The notes under the pieces: model-generated | The model's database searches: none | Seen by the model: only the letters and a program-made list of their open reading frames with translations | Told to the model about the DNA's origin: nothing | Shown: one piece after another, positions 19,977-28,715 of the stretch | Numbering within the stretch: position 1 is the stretch's first letter | Layout of the letters: the number at the start of each line of letters is the position of its first letter | Source: Fidelibacterota bacterium | Lineage (GTDB): Bacteria > Fidelibacterota > Marinisomatia > Marinisomatales > UBA1611 | NCBI GenBank assembly: GCA_018658715.1 | Contig: JABHUQ010000104.1 | Span: 1 to 55,772, forward strand | Length of the DNA stretch: 55,772 nucleotides | Direction of reading: 5' to 3' | Position numbers and translations under genes: made by a program

Positions 19977-20626
19977 TTAAATCAACATTAAGTAAAATTG
20001 ATATTATAGATTTAGGGGTATGTCCATATAATAATGTTTGGGTCATGCAAAAGGAACTCCAACAAAAAAGAATCGATGGAACAATTGATGATACTCTCAT
20101 TCTTGTAGAGCATGAACCTGTTTACACACTAGGAAAAAATGCAGATGAAAATCATTTGCTCCAAAACAGAGATAAATCAATTAAAGTATATAATATTGAA
20201 CGTGGAGGCGATATTACTTTCCATGGGCCTGGACAATTGGTTGGGTATCCTATTTTAGATTTATCCAACTATCAAAAAAGCATTAGTTGGTATATGCGAA
20301 AATTGGAACAAGTGATTATTGAACTATTGAGTAATTATGGAATTAATGCTGATAGAAATATAGGACTAACAGGGGTATGGGTTGGCGATGAAAAAATCGC
20401 TGCATTGGGAGTCCGGATAAGTCGTTGGGTAACAATGCATGGTTTTTCCATCAATATTAATCCAGATTTACGATTTTATGATGGTATCATTCCTTGTGGT
20501 ATTTTAGAACATGGCGTAACGAGTATGAAAGAAACTTTATCTCAAAACATGAATGTTTCTACAGTGAAACCCATTTTAATAGAAATATTTAATACACATT
20601 TTTCAAAGGAGAAGGTCAATGCCTAG
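19973..20626 (+). CDS. lipB: Octanoyltransferase LipB
   Basis: Transfers octanoyl from acyl carrier protein to lipoyl domains. LVEHEPVYTLGKNA, RGGDITFHGPGQLVGYPI, the lysine in DEKIAALGVRISRWVTMHGFSININ (first part) and the catalytic Cys in IIPCGI are as in the family. 217 aa. It overlaps both neighbours (4 bases with lpdA, 8 with the E1 gene). Together with lipA it gives the cell its own lipoate route next to the enzyme complex that needs it. Confidence 0.94.
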   Translation: MIKSTLSKIDIIDLGVCPYNNVWVMQKELQQKRIDGTIDDTLILVEHEPVYTLGKNADENHLLQNRDKSIKVYNIERGGDITFHGPGQLVGYPILDLSNYQKSISWYMRKLEQVIIELLSNYGINADRNIGLTGVWVGDEKIAALGVRISRWVTMHGFSININPDLRFYDGIIPCGILEHGVTSMKETLSQNMNVSTVKPILIEIFNTHFSKEKVNA

Positions 20627-22625
20627 GCTTCATGGATATACAAAAAAAGCATTAATAGAATTATACACTAAAATGGTGACTGCTCGTCGATCAGATGAAA
20701 AAATGATGATATTACTTCGTCAAGGGAAAGCATTTTTCTTGACGTCTTGTGCTGGCCATGAAGTCGCCCAATTGGCTGCGGCTCAAAATATTAAACCGGG
20801 TGTTGATTGGTCATATGTATATTATAGAGATGCTGCTTTTGTACTAGGATTAGGTACAACATCACGAGAACATTTATTATCATTTTTAGCAAAAAAGGAT
20901 GACCCTGACTCTGGTGGACGACAATTCCCCTATCATTTTAGCCGAAAGGATTTAAGAATAGTAAGCCCATCAAGTGCAACAGGAATGCAATATCTCCATG
21001 CAGTCGGAGCCGGATTAGCCATCAAATGGGAGAAATCGAGGGAAGTTGTGTATGTTTCATCTGGTGAGGGAACAACCAGCCAAGGGGATTTTCATGAAGC
21101 ATTAAATTGGGCAAGCCGCGAAAAATTACCAGTCATTTTTCATATTCAAGATAATGAGTATGCAATCAGTGTTCATAAATCACAGCAGACCGCTGGTGGA
21201 TCTATTTTTAAAATGGTAGGAGGCTATCAAAATTTGGCGAGGTTTGATGTGGATGGAACTGATTATTTTGAAACAGATTTAGCATTTAAAAATGCAGTGG
21301 ATCGAGGTCGTAAAGGGAAAGGTCCTTCTGTAATTATTTCGCATGTCGTTCGTTTATTACCCCATTCATCTTCTGATGATCATCGAAAATACAGATCAGA
21401 TAAAGAATTAGAGTCCTTATCTGAAAGAGATCCGATTATTAAATTTGAAAATACATGCATTCAAGAAAAAATATTAACTGAAAAAGAATTAGCAAAAATA
21501 AAAACAGATATTTTTACTAAAGTAAATGAAGATGCTGATTGGGCAGAGGCTCAGGAATCTCCCGAAGCATCGACGGCATTAGATCATTTATATTCAAGTG
21601 AAAACACATTAGAAGAAACAGAATTAAATATTATCAATGAAAAAGTTGTGTTGATTGATGCTATCAACCATGCATTGTCTGAAGAGTTAGAAAAAAATTC
21701 TAAAATGGTTATTTATGGTGAGGATGTAGCCGATCCAAAAGGTGGTGTATTTACAGGGACAAAAGGATTAACAACAAAATATGGTCAGAATCGTGTATTT
21801 AATTCTCCATTAGCTGAATCATCTATTGTTGGGACAGCAGTTGGTCTTGCGGCTGCCGATTATAAACCTGTCGTAGAAATACAATTTGGAGACTATATCT
21901 GGACAGCTATGATGCAAATAAAAGACGAAATAACTATGGTTCGATATCGATCAAATGGCGAATTTGTGTGCCCAGTAGTTATTCGAGTTCCTGTGGGAGG
22001 ATATATCCACGGCGGACCTTATCACAGTCAATCTATTGATAGCTATTTTTACCATATGCCAGGAATTTATGTTGCTTATCCGTCCAATGCCGCAGATGCT
22101 AAAGGATTATTGAAAGCTGCATGTCGGATGAATGATCCAGTGCTCTTTTTTGAGCATAAAGGTCTTTATCGACAAGGGTATGCTGCTAGTCCAGAACCAG
22201 ATGAAAATTATATTCTCCCTTTTGGAAAAGCGAATATTGTTCAATCTGGAGACACTTTAACTCTTATTACATGGGGAGCAATGGTTCAAAAATCATTGGT
22301 AGCAATTAAATCAAGTAGATTTGAAAGTGGAATGATTGAAGTAATTGATATTCGGACATTAAATCCAGTTGACTGGGATACACTATATTCATCAGTTACT
22401 AAAACCGGAAAAGTTCTTATTGTTCATGAAGATACGATTACGGGTGGATTAGGTGGCGAAATTTCTGCAAGAATTACAGAAAATTTATTTGAAGAATTAG
22501 ATGGTCCAATAAAGCGAGTTGGGGCTAAAGATTGTCATATACCTTACCACACAGATTTAGAAGATGTCATTTTACCACAAACAAATGATATTGTTGAGGC
22601 CATAGAAGAGATAATGGAGTATTAA
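20619..22625 (+). CDS. Fused E1 alpha/beta of a branched-chain-type 2-oxoacid dehydrogenase
   Basis: ThDP-dependent decarboxylase of a 2-oxoacid dehydrogenase complex. Residues about 1-320 match the E1 alpha subunit (RDAAFVLGLG, the ThDP motif SSGEGTTSQGDFHEALNWA with DNEYAIS, and the phosphorylation-loop-like SHSSSDDHRKYR in the form PHSSSDDHRKYR). Residues about 340-668 match E1 beta (IYGEDVADPKGGVFTGTKGL, FNSPLAESSIVGTAVGLA, PVGGYIHGGPYHSQS). Both halves lie in one 668-aa chain, as in the fused forms common in the Bacteroidetes. Substrate is not proved; BCKDH-like enzymes are the closest match, but a pyruvate or broad-range role is possible. A Shine-Dalgarno (AAGGAG) precedes it. Confidence 0.9.
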   Translation: MPRLHGYTKKALIELYTKMVTARRSDEKMMILLRQGKAFFLTSCAGHEVAQLAAAQNIKPGVDWSYVYYRDAAFVLGLGTTSREHLLSFLAKKDDPDSGGRQFPYHFSRKDLRIVSPSSATGMQYLHAVGAGLAIKWEKSREVVYVSSGEGTTSQGDFHEALNWASREKLPVIFHIQDNEYAISVHKSQQTAGGSIFKMVGGYQNLARFDVDGTDYFETDLAFKNAVDRGRKGKGPSVIISHVVRLLPHSSSDDHRKYRSDKELESLSERDPIIKFENTCIQEKILTEKELAKIKTDIFTKVNEDADWAEAQESPEASTALDHLYSSENTLEETELNIINEKVVLIDAINHALSEELEKNSKMVIYGEDVADPKGGVFTGTKGLTTKYGQNRVFNSPLAESSIVGTAVGLAAADYKPVVEIQFGDYIWTAMMQIKDEITMVRYRSNGEFVCPVVIRVPVGGYIHGGPYHSQSIDSYFYHMPGIYVAYPSNAADAKGLLKAACRMNDPVLFFEHKGLYRQGYAASPEPDENYILPFGKANIVQSGDTLTLITWGAMVQKSLVAIKSSRFESGMIEVIDIRTLNPVDWDTLYSSVTKTGKVLIVHEDTITGGLGGEISARITENLFEELDGPIKRVGAKDCHIPYHTDLEDVILPQTNDIVEAIEEIMEY

Positions 22626-23884
22626 TGATAGTAGATGTAATAATGCCAAAAATGGGAGAATCCATAACAGATGGAACAATTCTAGAGTGGAGAAAAAAAG
22701 TTGGTGATTTTGTAGAAAAAGATGAACTCTTTCTTGAAATTGGTACAGATAAAGTAGACTCTGAAATCCCATCAATTGAATCAGGAATCCTTATTGAAAT
22801 TTGTGCAGAAATTAATGAAGTGGTGGATGTAGGTGAGGTTATTGCGCGGATTGAAACAGATGTAGATGCAGCTGGGGAGATTAATACATTACCTTCAAAA
22901 AAAGTTAAAATAAAACCTTTAGAATCATCTGAATCACCTAAAGCTGAATCAGAACCAAGTGTGCAAAAACCTAAAAACAAAAACCCTAAAGGTAAAATAT
23001 TTATTACACCGGTTGTAATGAAAATAGCTCAAGCAAATAATATTTCAATTGAAATCCTTAATAAAATCCCTGGCACAGGTCGAGGTGGACGTGTTACAAA
23101 AAAAGATATTTTAAAATATTTAGAAAATAAACTTACAGTAAGTGATTCAAATTCACATCCAATAAATGTTTCAGCGTTAGAAGGAAAATCAGAAGAAATG
23201 GGGCATATGCGAAAATTAATTGCTGAACATATGCGTAGAAGTTTAGATACATCAGCTCATGTTTATATTGCAACAGAAGTTGATATGTCACTCATCATGG
23301 AATTTATAAATAATTCTCAAATTTCATTTCATCAAAAAGAAGGATATAATTTAACAGTAACACCATTTATCATGATGGCTTGTGTACATGCATTAAAATC
23401 ATTTCCAGAAATGAATGCATCATTAGATGGAGATAAAATAATTTTCCATAAGCATTTGAATATTGGAATGGCTGTAGCTGTTGAAAATGGGCTAATGGTT
23501 CCTACTCTATCCAAATGCGAGGAAATGAATTTTCTTGGTGTGTGTCGAAAAGTAAATGATATTGCTCAAAGAACGAGGTCTAAACAAATTTTACCAGATG
23601 AACTTCAGGGAAGTACATTTTCTATCACTAATTTTGGTGTATTTAACGTTACGATGGGCCTTCCAATTATTAATCAACCTAATGTAGGAATTTTAGGAGT
23701 AGGAACAATTCGTAAACGCCCTGTTGTGATTGAATCAGAAAAGGGGGATTCAATTGGAATCAAAAGTATCATGATACTTTCTTTAGGTTTTGATCATCGA
23801 CTAGTTGATGGTGCTGGTGGAAGTAAATTTATTGATCGAGTTCGGGAAGGACTTGAAACATTGAATTTGGAAAATTTGTTTTAA
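22625..23884 (+). CDS. Dihydrolipoamide acyltransferase (E2) of the 2-oxoacid dehydrogenase complex
   Basis: Core acyltransferase. It has one N-terminal lipoyl domain (MPKMGESITDGTILEW, with the lipoyl lysine in EIGTDKVDSEIPS), a Pro/Lys/Ser-rich linker near residues 90-120, and a peripheral-subunit-binding domain (ITPVVMKIAQAN...GTGRGGRVTKKDIL). The C-terminal catalytic domain ends in LGFDHRLVDGAGGSKF, the HxxxDG active site. 419 aa. It overlaps the E1 gene by one base, so E1 and E2 are surely made together. Confidence 0.94.
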   Translation: MIVDVIMPKMGESITDGTILEWRKKVGDFVEKDELFLEIGTDKVDSEIPSIESGILIEICAEINEVVDVGEVIARIETDVDAAGEINTLPSKKVKIKPLESSESPKAESEPSVQKPKNKNPKGKIFITPVVMKIAQANNISIEILNKIPGTGRGGRVTKKDILKYLENKLTVSDSNSHPINVSALEGKSEEMGHMRKLIAEHMRRSLDTSAHVYIATEVDMSLIMEFINNSQISFHQKEGYNLTVTPFIMMACVHALKSFPEMNASLDGDKIIFHKHLNIGMAVAVENGLMVPTLSKCEEMNFLGVCRKVNDIAQRTRSKQILPDELQGSTFSITNFGVFNVTMGLPIINQPNVGILGVGTIRKRPVVIESEKGDSIGIKSIMILSLGFDHRLVDGAGGSKFIDRVREGLETLNLENLF

Positions 23885-23885
23885 C

Positions 23886-24758
23886 ATGGTAATGATTTCT
23901 TCAAGACCACTAAAGCCTAAAATACAAATTCATTATGGCGAAAAATTTAGATCGACGCAATCTGCCGTTAAAGATGGGCAATTAAATACAGTATGTGAGG
24001 AAGCAAAATGCCCAAATGTATTTGAATGTTGGAATCTTGGCATTGCTACTTTGATGATTCTTGGAGATATTTGTACTCGTGCTTGTGGCTTTTGTTCTGT
24101 AAAAACAGGTAAACCTACTTGGTATGATTTAAATGAGCCACAACGAACGGCAGAAGCAGTTTTAAAAATGGGTTTACGCCATGTGGTAATTACATCTGTT
24201 GACCGCGATGATTTAAAAGGTGATTATGGATCATTTATTTGGGCAAAAACGATAGAATCCATTCGTAGATTAAATCCTGCTTGTACGATTGAGGTATTAA
24301 CACCTGATTTTAAGAAAGACAAGCAAGCTCTTATTCGTGTTTTTAGTGCAAAACCTGATATTTTCAGCCATAATTTGGAATGTGCAGAACATATTACTAA
24401 AACTGTTAGAAGCCAAGCTAGTTGGGGTACTAGTTTAGATGTTCTTCGTCAATCAGTTGAATTTGGATTATTAACAAAAACAGGTATGATGGTAGGGTTG
24501 GGAGAAAGATCTGATCATGTTTTAGAAACAATGGAACAGGCATCCAATATTGGCGTAAAGGTTTTTACAATTGGTCAATATTTACAACCAACAAAAAAAC
24601 ATTTGCCAGTTAAAAGATATGTATCAGATGACGAATTTGAAATGTATAAAAAAGAAGGAAATAAAATGGGGTTTCAGATAGTTGAATCTGGACCATTAGT
24701 ACGTAGTTCTTACCATGCTGATCAACAAGCAAAATTAATATTGAAAGAGAAAAAATGA
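23886..24758 (+). CDS. lipA: Lipoyl synthase
   Basis: Radical-SAM enzyme that inserts two sulfurs into the octanoyl arm. The auxiliary cluster motif CEEAKCPNVFEC (Cx4Cx5C) and the radical-SAM motif CTRACGFC (Cx3Cx2C) are both intact, and the C-terminal RSSYHAD serine region is present. About 290 aa. The start could be ATG 23886 or the next ATG two codons later (MISSRPLKPK). The stop overlaps the next gene by 4 bases. Confidence 0.95.
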   Translation: MVMISSRPLKPKIQIHYGEKFRSTQSAVKDGQLNTVCEEAKCPNVFECWNLGIATLMILGDICTRACGFCSVKTGKPTWYDLNEPQRTAEAVLKMGLRHVVITSVDRDDLKGDYGSFIWAKTIESIRRLNPACTIEVLTPDFKKDKQALIRVFSAKPDIFSHNLECAEHITKTVRSQASWGTSLDVLRQSVEFGLLTKTGMMVGLGERSDHVLETMEQASNIGVKVFTIGQYLQPTKKHLPVKRYVSDDEFEMYKKEGNKMGFQIVESGPLVRSSYHADQQAKLILKEKK

Positions 24759-25387
24759 TTAAAAATAAAAATTTGGTTTATGGCCTCATCGTTCTTGCAG
24801 GTATTTTAGTCGCTTACATTCCAACACAAGATAAAGTGCCAGAACGAATCCAAAAGGAAAAAATCACAGAAAATCATCAAGTTGCAAATAGAGGAGAATC
24901 TCGTGTCTCAATCCAGCCTGGATATACACAAATAGGCACAATTCAAGCTAATATCCCTCAAAACTGGTTGAGAGAAACGCCTTCTTCAAATATGCGTATT
25001 GCTCAATTTCGTCTTCCAAAAGTAAATGGTGGATCTGAAGATGGGTTGATTGCAGTCTTTGCAGGAATCGGCGGTGGAATTGAAGGAAATATTAAACGTT
25101 GGCTTGGGCAATTTAAACGCCCGGACGGAAAACCTATGAGCGAATTCGCTACTATTACAAAGGAAACAGTTGGGCATTTTAATGTTACTTTTGTATCTGC
25201 AGAAGGAACGTTATTAGCTTCATCCATGGGAGATGCAGGTGGCGAGAAAAGAGGATACTACTTAATAGCTGCAATTGTAGAAACACATTCGGATCCATAC
25301 TTTTTTAAAGGAACGGGTCCACTGTTAACAATGAAAGGTTATGAAGAATCATTTAAAAAGTTTATTAGATCTATTTTAGAATTGTAA
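24755..25387 (+). CDS. Conserved hypothetical exported or membrane-anchored protein
   Basis: I cannot assign a function. One N-terminal hydrophobic segment (NLVYGLIVLAGILVAYIP) anchors or exports a roughly 180-residue soluble domain. That domain resembles a family of uncharacterised proteins known from several phyla, with the pattern P.NW....SSNMRIAQFRLP, a VFAGIGGGIEGNIKRWLGQF block and a C-terminal GPLLTMKGYEESFKKFI. No catalytic residues are evident. It overlaps lipA by 4 bases and closes the lipoate/dehydrogenase operon. Confidence 0.75.
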   Translation: MIKNKNLVYGLIVLAGILVAYIPTQDKVPERIQKEKITENHQVANRGESRVSIQPGYTQIGTIQANIPQNWLRETPSSNMRIAQFRLPKVNGGSEDGLIAVFAGIGGGIEGNIKRWLGQFKRPDGKPMSEFATITKETVGHFNVTFVSAEGTLLASSMGDAGGEKRGYYLIAAIVETHSDPYFFKGTGPLLTMKGYEESFKKFIRSILEL

Positions 25388-25449
25388 AGAATACGCCATT
25401 ATTGCAAACTTTATTTACATTTACAGACGAATAAACATCATTTGATGAA

Positions 25450-25464
25450 TGGCACAATACTTGC
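25450..25464 (+). promoter_or_regulatory. Sigma-54-type -24/-12 promoter upstream of lon
   Basis: TGGCAC (25450-25455), five bases, then TTGC (25461-25464) reproduces the core of the RpoN consensus, with the required GG-N10-GC spacing. The expected start site, about 12 bases after the GC, leaves a leader of roughly 20 bases before the lon ATG. It lies in a 107-base gap that is free of other features, which strengthens the call. TGGCA...TGCCA also makes a short inverted repeat, an alternative reading. Confidence 0.6.
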
Positions 25465-25494
25465 CAAATAAATCGTAACGATTGAAAGAAGATT

Positions 25495-27888
25495 ATGAAA
25501 GAAGATTTAACCCCAAAAAATATTGAAAAACCTGATTTTGGAGATTCCGCAGAATTTCCAATTATGCCATTAAGGAATACAGTTTTATTTCCTCAACAAG
25601 TTATACCAATATATATAGGAAGAGAAAAATCATTACATCTTATCGGTGATTTAGACAAAGGAACAAAAAAGTATATTGTTGTTGTTGCGCAGGAAGATGG
25701 TTCAATAGAAGATCCTGGTAAAGAAGATTTATATGCATACGGAACATTAGCGCATGTATTAAAAGTATTTGAAATGCCCGATAATAGTAAATCAGCCATT
25801 GTGCAAGGAATTAGCCGAGTAAAAATATTAGATTACACAAAAGATGAGCCTTATTATGAAGCAGCCGTTACTCAACTAGAAGAAATTGAGCTATCAGAAG
25901 ATTTAGAGCTTGATGCATTATCAAATAATCTTCGTCAATCATTCGCCGATCTAATTAAAATTGCTCCAAATCTTACTGATGAGCATACAGGTATGCTCTC
26001 GAATATTCAGAAGCCTAACCGATTAGCAGATCGCGCTATTTCATTAATGACTTTATCCAATTCTGAAAAACAAGAAATACTAGAAGAATTAGATGTTAAA
26101 GCACGAGTTGAAAAAAGTATAAAAATTATTTCAAGAGAAATTCAACGTATCAAATTGGGTGAAGAAATTCAAACTGAAGTCCACGATGAAATTGCCAAAA
26201 CTCAAAGAGAATACTATTTGCGTGAGCAAATGAAAGCTATTAAAAAAGAGTTAGGTGAAGATGAAGGGACTGTTGAATTAAAAGAACTTGAAGACAAGAT
26301 AAAAGCGGCAAACATGCCCGATGATGCGGAAGAAGTAGCATTAAAAGAATTAGATCGTTTATCGCGCATCCCAACTCAGTCTCCTGAATATAATGTATCC
26401 CGAACTTATATTGAATGGTTAGCCGACCTTCCCTGGAGTGAATCATCAGAGGATACAATAGATTTAAAAAAAGCATTGAAGATTTTAGATGAAGATCATT
26501 ATGGGCTCAGTAAAGTTAAAGAACGGATTATTGAATATTTGGCTGTTCGAAATTTAAAAACGGATAGGTCTAAAGATGGTCGAGTCCGAGGTCCTATTTT
26601 ATGTTTTGGAGGTCCTCCAGGTGTGGGTAAAACATCATTGGGGAAATCAATTGCACGTTCAATGGGTAGAGAATTCGTAAGACTATCGTTAGGTGGTGTA
26701 AGGGATGAAGCTGAGATTCGCGGTCATAGACGTACCTATATTGGAGCACTTCCTGGACGTATCATACAGTCCATTAAAAAAGCCGGCACCAATAATCCTG
26801 TATTTATGCTAGATGAAATAGATAAATTGGGAAGCGATTTTCGTGGAGATCCTTCTTCTGCTATGTTGGAAGTATTAGACCCTGAACAAAATCATTCTTT
26901 CAGTGACCATTATCTAGAAGTGGATTTTGATTTAAGTAATGTTATGTTTATTGCTACAGCAAATTATCAGGATGCAATCCCGCCTGCATTAAGAGACAGA
27001 ATGGAAATTTTAGAATTTTCCGGATATATCGAAGATGAAAAAGTTGAAATTGCTAAAAGACATATTGTCCCTAAACAAATTAAAGAAAATGGCTTGACTA
27101 AAGATGAAGTCATCGTCGACAAAGCTGCAATTAAAGAATTGATTCGTTCTTTTACACGGGAAGCGGGTGTAAGAAATCTTGAGAGAGAAGTTGCAAATGT
27201 GTTAAGAAAAGTGGCTCGTGATTTTGTAGAAAAAAAATCAAAGAAATTTAAAATTACAAAATCTAAGGTTCAGGAATATTTAGGCGCATCCAAATTTTAT
27301 TCTGAATTAGCAGAACGAGTTACAAAGCCAGGTGTTGTTACAGGTTTAGCGTGGACTGCAGCAGGTGGAGATATATTATTTATTGAATCTACAAAAATGA
27401 TTGGTAAAGGACGATTAACCTTAACAGGCCAATTGGGTGATGTAATGAAAGAATCTGCAACTGCAGGATTGACATATGTTCGTGCTCATGCAGCAACATT
27501 TGGAATTAACCCAGAATTCAATGAGAAAACTGATATTCATGTGCATGTGCCAGCCGGTGCAATTCCAAAAGATGGGCCATCTGCAGGTGTTGGAATGGTT
27601 ACATCCCTTGTATCTCTTTTAACAGATATTCCAGTCAAAGAAAAGATAGCAATGACTGGCGAAATCACATTGCGTGGAAATGTTCTACCTATCGGGGGTG
27701 TGAAAGAAAAAGTAACAGCAGCACATCGTTCAGGTATAAAAGAAATTATTTTGCCTCACCATAATGAAAAAGATCTTGAAGATGTTCCTGAACATGTGAA
27801 AAAAGATTTAACATTTCATTTTGCCAAAGAAATTCAAGACGTAATTAGGGTAGCATTACCGGGAATTAAAAAAAAGAACAAAAATTAG
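25495..27888 (+). CDS. lon: ATP-dependent protease La (Lon)
   Basis: Cytoplasmic AAA+ protease that degrades damaged and regulatory proteins. An N-terminal LON domain (PIMPLRNTVLFPQQVIPIYIG) is followed by a coiled-coil region with QREYYLREQMKAIKKELGE. The AAA+ module has Walker A GPPGVGKTSLGKS and Walker B VFMLDEIDKLG. The C-terminal Ser-Lys protease domain has the catalytic Ser in PKDGPSAGVGM and the Lys in GGVKEKVTAAHRSG. 797 aa, normal size. A sigma-54-like promoter precedes it rather than any recognisable heat-shock element. Confidence 0.97.
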   Translation: MKEDLTPKNIEKPDFGDSAEFPIMPLRNTVLFPQQVIPIYIGREKSLHLIGDLDKGTKKYIVVVAQEDGSIEDPGKEDLYAYGTLAHVLKVFEMPDNSKSAIVQGISRVKILDYTKDEPYYEAAVTQLEEIELSEDLELDALSNNLRQSFADLIKIAPNLTDEHTGMLSNIQKPNRLADRAISLMTLSNSEKQEILEELDVKARVEKSIKIISREIQRIKLGEEIQTEVHDEIAKTQREYYLREQMKAIKKELGEDEGTVELKELEDKIKAANMPDDAEEVALKELDRLSRIPTQSPEYNVSRTYIEWLADLPWSESSEDTIDLKKALKILDEDHYGLSKVKERIIEYLAVRNLKTDRSKDGRVRGPILCFGGPPGVGKTSLGKSIARSMGREFVRLSLGGVRDEAEIRGHRRTYIGALPGRIIQSIKKAGTNNPVFMLDEIDKLGSDFRGDPSSAMLEVLDPEQNHSFSDHYLEVDFDLSNVMFIATANYQDAIPPALRDRMEILEFSGYIEDEKVEIAKRHIVPKQIKENGLTKDEVIVDKAAIKELIRSFTREAGVRNLEREVANVLRKVARDFVEKKSKKFKITKSKVQEYLGASKFYSELAERVTKPGVVTGLAWTAAGGDILFIESTKMIGKGRLTLTGQLGDVMKESATAGLTYVRAHAATFGINPEFNEKTDIHVHVPAGAIPKDGPSAGVGMVTSLVSLLTDIPVKEKIAMTGEITLRGNVLPIGGVKEKVTAAHRSGIKEIILPHHNEKDLEDVPEHVKKDLTFHFAKEIQDVIRVALPGIKKKNKN

Positions 27889-27918
27889 AAAATTTGACTT
27901 AATTTCCTCGCCAAAATT

Positions 27919-27992
27919 GGGCGATTAACTCAGCTGGTCAGAGTGCTTCCCTTACAAGGAAGAGGTCGGGAGTTCGAATCTCTCATCGCCCA
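27919..27992 (+). tRNA. tRNA-Val (anticodon UAC)
   Basis: A full cloverleaf can be drawn. The acceptor stem is GGGCGAT/ATCGCCC (7 bp). The D arm is ACTC/GAGT with AGCTGGTCA in the loop. The anticodon stem is CTTCC/GGAAG with loop CTTACAA, so the anticodon is TAC (Val). The T arm is GGGAG/CTCTC with TTCGAAT. The discriminator is A27992, and CCA is not encoded. It lies between lon and the cold-shock gene. Confidence 0.97.
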
Positions 27993-28047
27993 CAGAGCCC
28001 CAGTAGTAGTGGCTTGTAATAAAAAAAACAAACGCATAAGGAAAAAC

Positions 28048-28257
28048 ATGCCAGAAAGAAAAGAAGGAACCGTAAAATGGTTCAATAATTCAAAGGGCTA
28101 TGGTTTTATTGAGTGTGAAGGCGAAAAAGATCTTTTTGTTCATATGAGCGAAATTTTGATGGACGGCTTCAAAACACTTGCTGAAAACCAAAAAGTTGAG
28201 TTTGAAATTGGCGAAGGAACAAAAGGACCTGCTGCCAAACAAGTAAAACCCCTCTAA
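28048..28257 (+). CDS. Cold-shock-domain protein (CspA family)
   Basis: Small single-stranded nucleic-acid-binding protein, 69 aa, an RNA chaperone. It has [15 protein letters not shown] (RNP1 variant) and DLFVHMSEI (RNP2 variant). The ATG at 28048 is preceded by AAGGAAAAA and gives a start ([12 protein letters not shown]) that fits the family. The frame stays open further upstream, but only through tRNA sequence. A strong intrinsic terminator lies 36 bases downstream. Confidence 0.95.
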   Translation: MPERKEGTVKWFNNSKGYGFIECEGEKDLFVHMSEILMDGFKTLAENQKVEFEIGEGTKGPAAKQVKPL

Positions 28258-28292
28258 GTAATTCTTTGTAAAAAGGATACTTTGGAATTAGT

Positions 28293-28328
28293 AAAAAAGC
28301 CATTCGTTTCAGCGAATGGCTTTTTTTT
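28293..28328 (+). terminator. Intrinsic terminator after the cold-shock gene
   Basis: An A-run (28293-28298), stem GCCATTCG (28299-28306), loop TTTCAG, stem CGAATGGC (28313-28320), then eight T. The A-run pairs with the T-run, so it may also work on the minus strand for the broken gene that ends at 28350. Confidence 0.93.
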
Positions 28329-28349
28329 ATTTATAATATAGTTACTGAC

Positions 28350-28596
28350 TTAACAAGCACCAGCAGATTGAATCACTAAGCCTTTTCCGCGATAATCGTT
28401 TACATAATCAATCGTAAAATCGCCAACATGGTTTTGATCTTGTTCACTAATGATAACTTCTATTCCATTAATTGAATATTTGTTATCTGTATTATTAGAT
28501 TCATCCAAAACCAGCCATATAAACTCTCAATGCTTTTCCATCGTTTCGAGACAATATAGCGTAAATCTCTTTTTTTGCAATATCTGTAATAGTCAT
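28350..28596 (-). pseudogene. Broken HesB/IscA-like gene with TGA at the family's Sec/Cys position
   Basis: Read from ATG 28596, the minus strand gives MTITDIAKKEIYAILSRND, then ..ALRVYMAGFG and a TGA (28503-28501). HesB-like proteins have GFG-C/U-GGP...LALDE here. The remaining protein is in another frame: LDESNNTD directly after the junction, then a normal C-terminal half ending ..GKGLVIQSAGAC and TAA (28350). The bases of GFG-TGA and of LDE overlap in one copy of TTGGATGA. This is what a slippage deletion between two short direct repeats would leave. About 32 bases would restore a 92-aa protein. Because some HesB-like proteins are natural selenoproteins, the TGA may be an old Sec codon. 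An assembly collapse is the other explanation. Confidence 0.75.
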
Positions 28597-28715
28597 AATC
28601 AGCCTTAAATAATAATTTTATGATTATTGATTTGATACATTCATTAATATTTGGTTACACCTTTTTTAGTTAACTTTTCAAAAGAAGAACATTAAATAAT
28701 AAATAGGGAATAATT

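Noticed and set aside
22567-22980. 137-codon Ser/Thr-rich minus-strand frame over the E1/E2 junction
   Set aside because: Antisense shadow of the E2 lipoyl domain and the E1 end.
27889-27918. TTGACT as a -35 box for the tRNA
   Set aside because: The matching -10 position would fall inside the tRNA; the tRNA is more likely processed from a longer transcript or uses another promoter.
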